Shown piece by piece: positions 58,087 to 64,000 of a DNA stretch of 64,000 nucleotides. How positions within the stretch are numbered: position 1 is the stretch's first letter; every line of letters starts with the position of its first letter. Under the pieces are notes generated by a model. The model worked only from the letters and a program-made list of their open reading frames with translations, searched no databases and had not been told where the DNA came from. Where the stretch lies: the NCBI GenBank assembly GCA_950295325.1, contig OX485808.1, positions 34,185,180 through 34,249,179 on the forward strand, given 5' to 3'. The translations under genes were made by a program, and so were the position numbers. The stretch comes from Polytrichum commune (Eukaryota; Streptophyta; Polytrichopsida; Polytrichales; Polytrichaceae).

Positions 58087-61000
58087 ATCCTGCATACAAA
58101 ACAAAAAAAGGTAAGAATTAGAGTCATGTCACATCCACAAATTCAATGCCACATCATACAAAGGAAAAGACAATAGCATAATTTGTATACATATTGCTAG
58201 ATCGTTTTAATGCTCGATGCCCACTTGGTGTCATTGTTATGTTGTTTTCAAACATTACTTTATATGGAACACACCTAACATATCAACATCATAAATTAAT
58301 ACATAACTTGACATTGTAGATTGAACTAATATGTCAACTCTAGATTTCAATATTATTCATGACATGGCATTTATTGATATATTGGGTTCGCAATATACAA
58401 TACTTAACATTGCACTGTCACACTTTGATGTCTACAACATAAAAATGAACCCATGAATGACATGCTTAAATCCTTGCAAATTTAGTATAACATTATGCTT
58501 TATGTATCACTAATTTATTAAAGGCTTCGATTGAAATCCAACATGAGACAAATACCAATTTATTGTGCACACCCAATACGGTTGGAGTACCATGAGGTGC
58601 AAATAAGCTCATCCTAAGTGGATACGATATAAAATTCTTCACCCATCCAAACCTTGTACAGAATTGTTCAAGTCTACTTGCTATGTCTTGTAGACCTAAA
58701 AATATATAAGAAAGCACATAAAGTTATGTGCGACACATAAATTGAAAGTATTGTTTTGTTCACCCCAATTATAAGAGATAAAAACTCCAAGTTCAAATTT
58801 ATAAAGTCTAATGATTCGTTCCTTGTATGTGAATAATTTCAAAACTCTAAAATACCCACATTATATTACTACGACCTCAATCAAATTATTACTACTCAAA
58901 ATGTTGTCAACTTCAAGTTTGGAGGGACAAAAGAACAGAACAATATAAGACATCAAGTGGCAAAATTGAAGTTGAATTTCAACAAGAATTCACTGTTCAT
59001 CACAACCACAAACCCACTCTTATCCCTAACGCATTGAGAATCATAACCAACAAGAGAATTTGAGCATAAAACTTGTTATCAACAATGTGACTGAGAACTA
59101 CAAAGAGCATATAAATCAAATTCCTTATTTAACCAATCAAAACAACTCTAGAAGAATCAACAATTGGCCTTTCAATTGTGGGTGTTTAACGAAACATTGG
59201 AGGTCATCAACCACACTGGGAAGTTTCAAAAACTGCAATTGTAAAACACTATAGCAACTTTTACGAATTCTTTGAGCAAGTGAGACATGTTTTGGGGAAA
59301 TAAATACCGAAGTCAAGGGGGGTGAACCTTCAGTTTCTTCTTGCATGGTAGCCTCTTTCAAACACCTATGTGTGAACTTCGTTGTATTATTGACTGCAAC
59401 TTCACAGTTCCACGACTTGAAAGATGAAATTTTCCAAAGTGGTGTACTAATCCTTCATATCATCTCATCCACCTCAAACTGCAATACAAACAATTATCTT
59501 TTCAAATTCACTTTTAGTCCAGCTTTCATTTTGTCGTTTCGATGATCTTCACTAACCACACCTCGCTTTCTAGCATACTTTGATGTTGTCACATGCACTC
59601 TACCATACTTTGGCATAATGGCCTTTGTTCTCCACTCAATTGAAAAGTAAAACTTATTTTTAACACACCAACCTTTTTCAATTTTCCTCCACAATGAACC
59701 AAAGTGCAATTACAATCCCATTTCATAACAAGACCAATCTCCACTCGACATGGTTAGAAACAAGTTCATGGATTCCACTGAAAATGATGGCATCAACTCC
59801 CCAAAGCCATAAAGATGAAATGAATAAACAAATATCTCCACACTAACTTTGACTCACCTCACCAATTTGTGTTAAACATTTATTACTAGGAACAACAATC
59901 AAGATATATCATTTTTTACTAACCAAACTATTGCACTAAAATTTCAGCTTCCCTTTGCAAGGCAGCAACAACATGATCAATCATTCTTAATGTCCAAGTC
60001 CAAGATGGAGAACTCTTACAACTACTTCTATTGTTGAGATCACATTCTCTTTCATCAATACTCTTTCAGCCCAACACACAAATGAGTCCAACATTGGTTT
60101 ACAAATACTATCCCAAACCTTATATCAACCAAAGGCCACGATTTCATGTAAATAATCATCCCCAACATGCAATACCTTACCCAAAAAAAAAGTAACCCTG
60201 TATGTATTTAATGGCACCTTGTTTGAATATCCTTCACAACCACCTTGTCTATTTGAAACTTATCCACGTGAAAGATGTTGCAGAATAGAAGACATTAGAA
60301 TGGAATACCATGGATGGCAATCAAATTCAGCAAAAATTTAGCCAACCTGCTTCATGACCAGCATCTATGCAATTTAACAAACAACCACTTCTATGTAATA
60401 TAAAGTGATTGAATTTGTGTACAGAGAGATCCCAAATTTCCACACATGTGCGAGTTCGTCCATAAAATCTCAAGCGTCTTCAATCAAAGATCGCTATGTG
60501 AAAACTAGGGACTAAGTAGAGATGTCTGCTTCAATCCTGCCAAAAAAATTACAAAAGTACAATATTAACCCGTTCTCCAAATCGCTTCTTTGCATAAGGT
60601 ATGCGTCCTACTACATGCACTTTTCACTGCACATACCATTTGGAATGCCGGTGGATTATATCGAGGATTGTCTCATCTTGTCAATGTTGAACAATTACCA
60701 CTTGCCAATCGTGAAGATTGTCATTCGAGTTCCAAGATCGGAGTTGAGATGCAAAGAGTAATAGGTAGTCAAGTCAAGCTTCCTTTCCTCTATGACTGAT
60801 CACAACGGTCCTCCCAAATTCCATTAACAATTCAACCTAGAATTGTGTTTGTATTTTGAGCACATAGTCCAAATCTCAACATAACCCATGTCCTTGTAGT
60901 GATTGTTTTAAAACTTTAGCCTTGTTATGTACAACGTAAATATAGATGTCTGATCTAGATGAGCGACGATATGAGGCCACCATACTGATGCGTCAACCAC

Positions 61001-61097
61001 CAACTCACCAAGTTCACCCTTTTTGGAATGGCATGTTGATTCACAAGGAGGGCACCCTGTGAGCTTTCCCATGTTTTCCTTCGCTCTCAAAAGAAAA

Positions 61098-62015
61098 CGG
61101 GTTTTAAGGTGAAATATAAGCCTTCAGGACAGATTGATAAGTATAAATACAGCAACACGTGCTCTCCAGTAATTGAGTTAGATTCCATGAGGACAATGTT
61201 CGCCACCAGAGGAGATGGTGACTACTATGTTGGTTTCGAAGTTATGCATCGCAAAGAAGCAGGGATCGTTTTTCTTCACCATACAAGATATATCAATGAA
61301 GTGCTTAAACGGTTTCATATGATAGATTGCAATCCCGTTTCAACACCTGCTGGCCCTCACGTTCATTCGTCCATGGAATTCAGTCAGACCAATTTCAGTT
61401 CGAATCCTTATAAGGAAGCGGTTGACTGCCTAATGTTTGCATCCCTGTTCACTCGCCCAGACACTGTGCACATTGTGGCTAAATATGCCGAATGTCCTTG
61501 ACAAATAATGCATTGGACAGCTATCAATCGAACTCTTCATTATCTCAAAGGGACAGCTGATTACGGTTTGCTATATAAACAATGTGCTTGTGCACCTGTA
61601 CTTGCACGTTGTTGCAACTGGGACTACGGAGGTGACATCGATACCGACAAAGCACAAACATGATATTTGTTCAAACTCCATGACAGCTTACTTGCTTGGA
61701 ACTCACAATCGCAAAAGTGCACAGCTGTGAGTACTACAGAAGCATAATACATTGCAGCTTGTGCAGCCACGGAAGAAGCTGTTTGGCTCAGGCGATTGCT
61801 GGGGACCTTCGGTATCAACTTCACCAAACCAACATAGATTTGTAGTGATAATCAGTCTACTATACGTCGTGTGAAGAATCCTGAATTTCACAAAGCGTAC
61901 TGAGCACATGGACACCCAATATCACTTTATACGAGATCAATTTCAAGATAAGGTCATAGACCTTGAATAAATTCGAATAGCGTTACAAATTGCTGATATT
62001 TTGACAAAGTCTTAA
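61098..62015 (+). pseudogene. Ty1/copia polyprotein remnant, copy C
   Basis: 61,109-61,501 encodes degenerate RT (VKYKPSGQIDKYKYS, GFEVMHRKEAGIVFLHHTRY, VLKRFHMIDCNPVSTP), ending in a stop. RNase H text follows (CTAVSTTEA-like, LRRLLGTFGINFTKP) with a stop and a frameshift near 61,895. It has more of the RT than copy A and no MITE. It is dead, with no LTRs recognised. Confidence 0.85.
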
Positions 62016-62110
62016 TACAGGGGAGACAATACCTGGATGAGGCGAGTGGCAAACTGTACACCAATCGGCGATTTGGACTCCACGCAAAACTCGTTACACG
62101 TGGATCACAC

Positions 62111-62182
62111 TTCCCGACTTTGGAGTCTCCTATCAACACTACCTTGAACAGATCGTTGTACTCATCACCCGTTTGTGCGCCA
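62111..62182 (-). pseudogene. Captured Rab GTPase P-loop fragment, copy C
   Basis: Encodes GDEYNDLFKVVLIGDSKVGK, the same fragment as at 4,437-4,508, with Lys in the place of the P-loop Gly. The independent replacements show no constraint on GTP binding. Confidence 0.75.
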
Positions 62183-62520
62183 ATCTCTTCACACACTCTT
62201 CTTGCTTGCAGAAAATTGCTCCCCACTTTCACAAACCCACTGCAAACCACCCACACACCCTTCATCACCAAAACGCATGGCACCTACATCACAGATTCAC
62301 AAATAGCATCAAGCTACCCCCTCCCCTCACCAAGACCCACACTTGCGCCACGAATCCAACCCCATCCCACCACATGCTACAACAATCACAAAGCATCTCA
62401 TAACGTGGCCCACACAATCCCGGATCCTTCTCGATCCTTCTCGCCGCTATTTCCAACCCAACACACAACACACGACTTCCCCCGCACCCACGGATTTGGA
62501 AGGGGAGTGAGCAGAACCTC

Positions 62521-63870
62521 CCCTGGTGGCGATCGAAGCCCAGCTGTACTGCAAACCCGGAGCCGCAACCCTAAGTACATGCTTGCAGCCACACACAACA
62601 AACCTCACGAACACCACATCCACGCACCCATGTCACTAATTCCTCACACCCCACACCCCACAAGCTGCTTGGTGTGGGGTGTTGCGTTGCGATACTGAGG
62701 GATCAATGTGCTACACAATTTGCTGATGTGAAACAGACGTGGTAGAGTTTTAGTGATCGCAATCAAGAGCGTGAACCACCTGCACCGACCGGGATCGAGA
62801 TCCACATGAACATGTTCATGGCAAGAGGAGGCAGGAGTGACCAGCAGCAAGCAAGCGGAAACGGTGATGGTGGCTATGGCTCAATTAACTGCAACTTGCC
62901 GAGTGAATGGGCTCCGGTATCGCAGTAGCCAATCATGGTGGCACACAGAATTGTTGGCAGTGGTCCCTCCCAGGCTTGGCTTCTTCGAGGATTCAGTCCA
63001 GCTCAAGTTTCAACGTCTGCAATATAATATCTTACATTTTACAGGATTCAAGCCGCCATGCATGTTGCATCACTATCTTAGTTATGCCACTTGAATAGTC
63101 TATGGGTTTGCGTGGAACTTAAGCAATGTGGAATTAATACATGTGGACTCGGCGTACTACGTACCCCACATGAGCTGCCTAGGGCTTGATGACTCATTGC
63201 AATTTGCCAAGTCCACGTGCACACCTATATGCTCTATACTCCGTAATATGGACCTCCTTTATGTTACTCCTCCTCTTATATCCCGAAACCCTAGGGAACA
63301 GATGTTCCCAATAGAAATTTCACTCCTTGTTGTCACATTTACAATCCCATATATATCATGGGTTTTGACATTAAAATAAACCACCAAAGAATTCAATCCA
63401 CACGTTCACATGCATCATGTTGTCATCAATGTATTTATTGTCATTATAGCAATGTTGAATTTGTGTCATTCCATAATGTCACATGCGTTTACTATGTCAC
63501 ATTGCACTAATTTTGTTTTATCATGCATCCGTGTTAACACTACAAAACTCCTTGATATCACGTGCACCTTGGTTCCACAAATGTGATCTTACACAAATTA
63601 GGTGTGTTTGGATTACATGACCGTTTGTGGATGAAATCACAATGACTTGTCATCCATTCATTTGCCCGAAGCAAGATGACTCCACATGATAATGTACCTC
63701 TTCGTGATAGAATTTTGCAACCCACGCCTTCGTCTTTGCCACACCACTGCACTAAATCGTCTATTAGTGTGGGTGGACAATTTGCATGAATATAATCAAT
63801 GTGGGCCAAATAATCGCCCAATCGAGGTGGATATAGTGTGGATTAAAGACCATGGATCTTCTCCTATTCT
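62521..63870. other. Non-coding, nothing recognised
   Basis: Unlike copy A, the sequence after the Rab-containing block is unique here. No gene supported. Confidence 0.5.
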
Positions 63871-64000
63871 TCTCAAAGACTTTCCATGAACACCTTGAAT
63901 ATTAGTTCAAGAACAAAAGTAGCATAAAATAAAACAATCGTTCAAATCAATCTTCTAGACCAACAAATTATGAGATTCACACAAATTTCAAACTACACCG
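63871..64000 (-). other. Possible 3' flank of a further PNL copy
   Basis: CCATGAACACCTTGAATATT through AAAAGTAGCATAAAATAAAA resembles 51,595-51,665, immediately 3' of the LRR tail of the intact PNL. If real, the next LRR array begins just beyond the right edge on the same strand. Confidence 0.4.

Larger units (their letters stand above)
57729..62520. repeat. Segmental duplication, copy C of the PNL 5' flank
   Basis: The most intact of the three copies; parallels 1-4,855. From 58,110 to 61,090 it has no supportable gene. The minus strand at 59,494-59,709 keeps the open stretch with MPKYGRVHVTTSKYARKRG that is also open in copy A. Confidence 0.75.

Noticed and set aside
1-64000. tRNA or rRNA genes
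   Set aside because: No cloverleaf-like or conserved rRNA text was noticed. This was by reading only; tRNAscan-SE would be decisive.

Overview
This is nuclear plant DNA: AT-rich, with GT-AG introns, LTR retrotransposons, MITEs and telomere-like TTTAGGG runs. The clearest gene is an intracellular immune receptor with the order protein kinase - NB-ARC - LRR. This architecture (PNL, or PK-NLR) is known mainly from mosses and other seed-free plants, so I place the window in a bryophyte-like or other seed-free land plant; the species cannot be read from the sequence.

Layout. (1) 1-6.3 kb: a broken N-terminus of a second PNL on the minus strand and its upstream flank, followed by a Ty1/copia remnant carrying a 302-bp MITE, a captured Rab P-loop fragment, and a third partial copy of the same flank. 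(2) 6.3-16.3 kb: non-coding, with a CA microsatellite, a minisatellite, a long-inverted-repeat element (about 10.0-11.66 kb) and a three-unit tandem repeat. (3) 16.4-17.2 kb: two minus-strand coding exons. (4) 17,261-27,027: a very young Ty3/gypsy retrotransposon (near-identical LTRs, CACAC target duplication). Its 1,680-codon ORF keeps gag, protease and integrase but has lost reverse transcriptase and RNase H in frame. (5) 27.0-33.0 kb: a five-exon minus-strand gene (1,626 codons by my splice model, all introns phase 0) combining a ParB/DGQH-like domain, a long unknown region and an FCP1-like phosphatase domain. (6) 33-36.8 kb: non-coding repeats. (7) 36.8-41.8 kb: a plus-strand DUF7869-type gene (transposase-like) broken by one in-frame TGA. 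(8) 41.8-51.6 kb: a hairpin repeat, a PIF/Harbinger-like MITE with nested elements, a fragmentary fructose-bisphosphate aldolase pseudogene and a small fold-back element. (9) 51.6-58.1 kb: the PNL receptor, three exons and 1,759 codons, with a pseudokinase-like HRH motif and 30 near-identical 72-bp LRR units. (10) 58.1-62.5 kb: its upstream flank, again with copia and Rab fragments. (11) The right edge resembles the 3' flank of the next PNL.

The most unusual signal is a 22-bp palindrome with arms GTTTGGGTCG and CGACCCAAAC around a 2-bp centre. It occurs 13 times in and around the ParB/FCP1-like gene, in four introns or leaders and twice inside coding exon 4. It occurs 19 more times as a 79-bp-period array in the inferred 5'-UTR intron of the divergent DUF7869 gene. 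I found none elsewhere in the window by eye. The shared palindrome ties the two divergent genes together and suggests one large element or a co-regulated system: a transposase-like protein, a ParB-like protein and a family of operator- or parS-like sites. The unit is inferred; its termini were not found.

All intron positions come from reading consensus splice sites and frames. No database search was possible.
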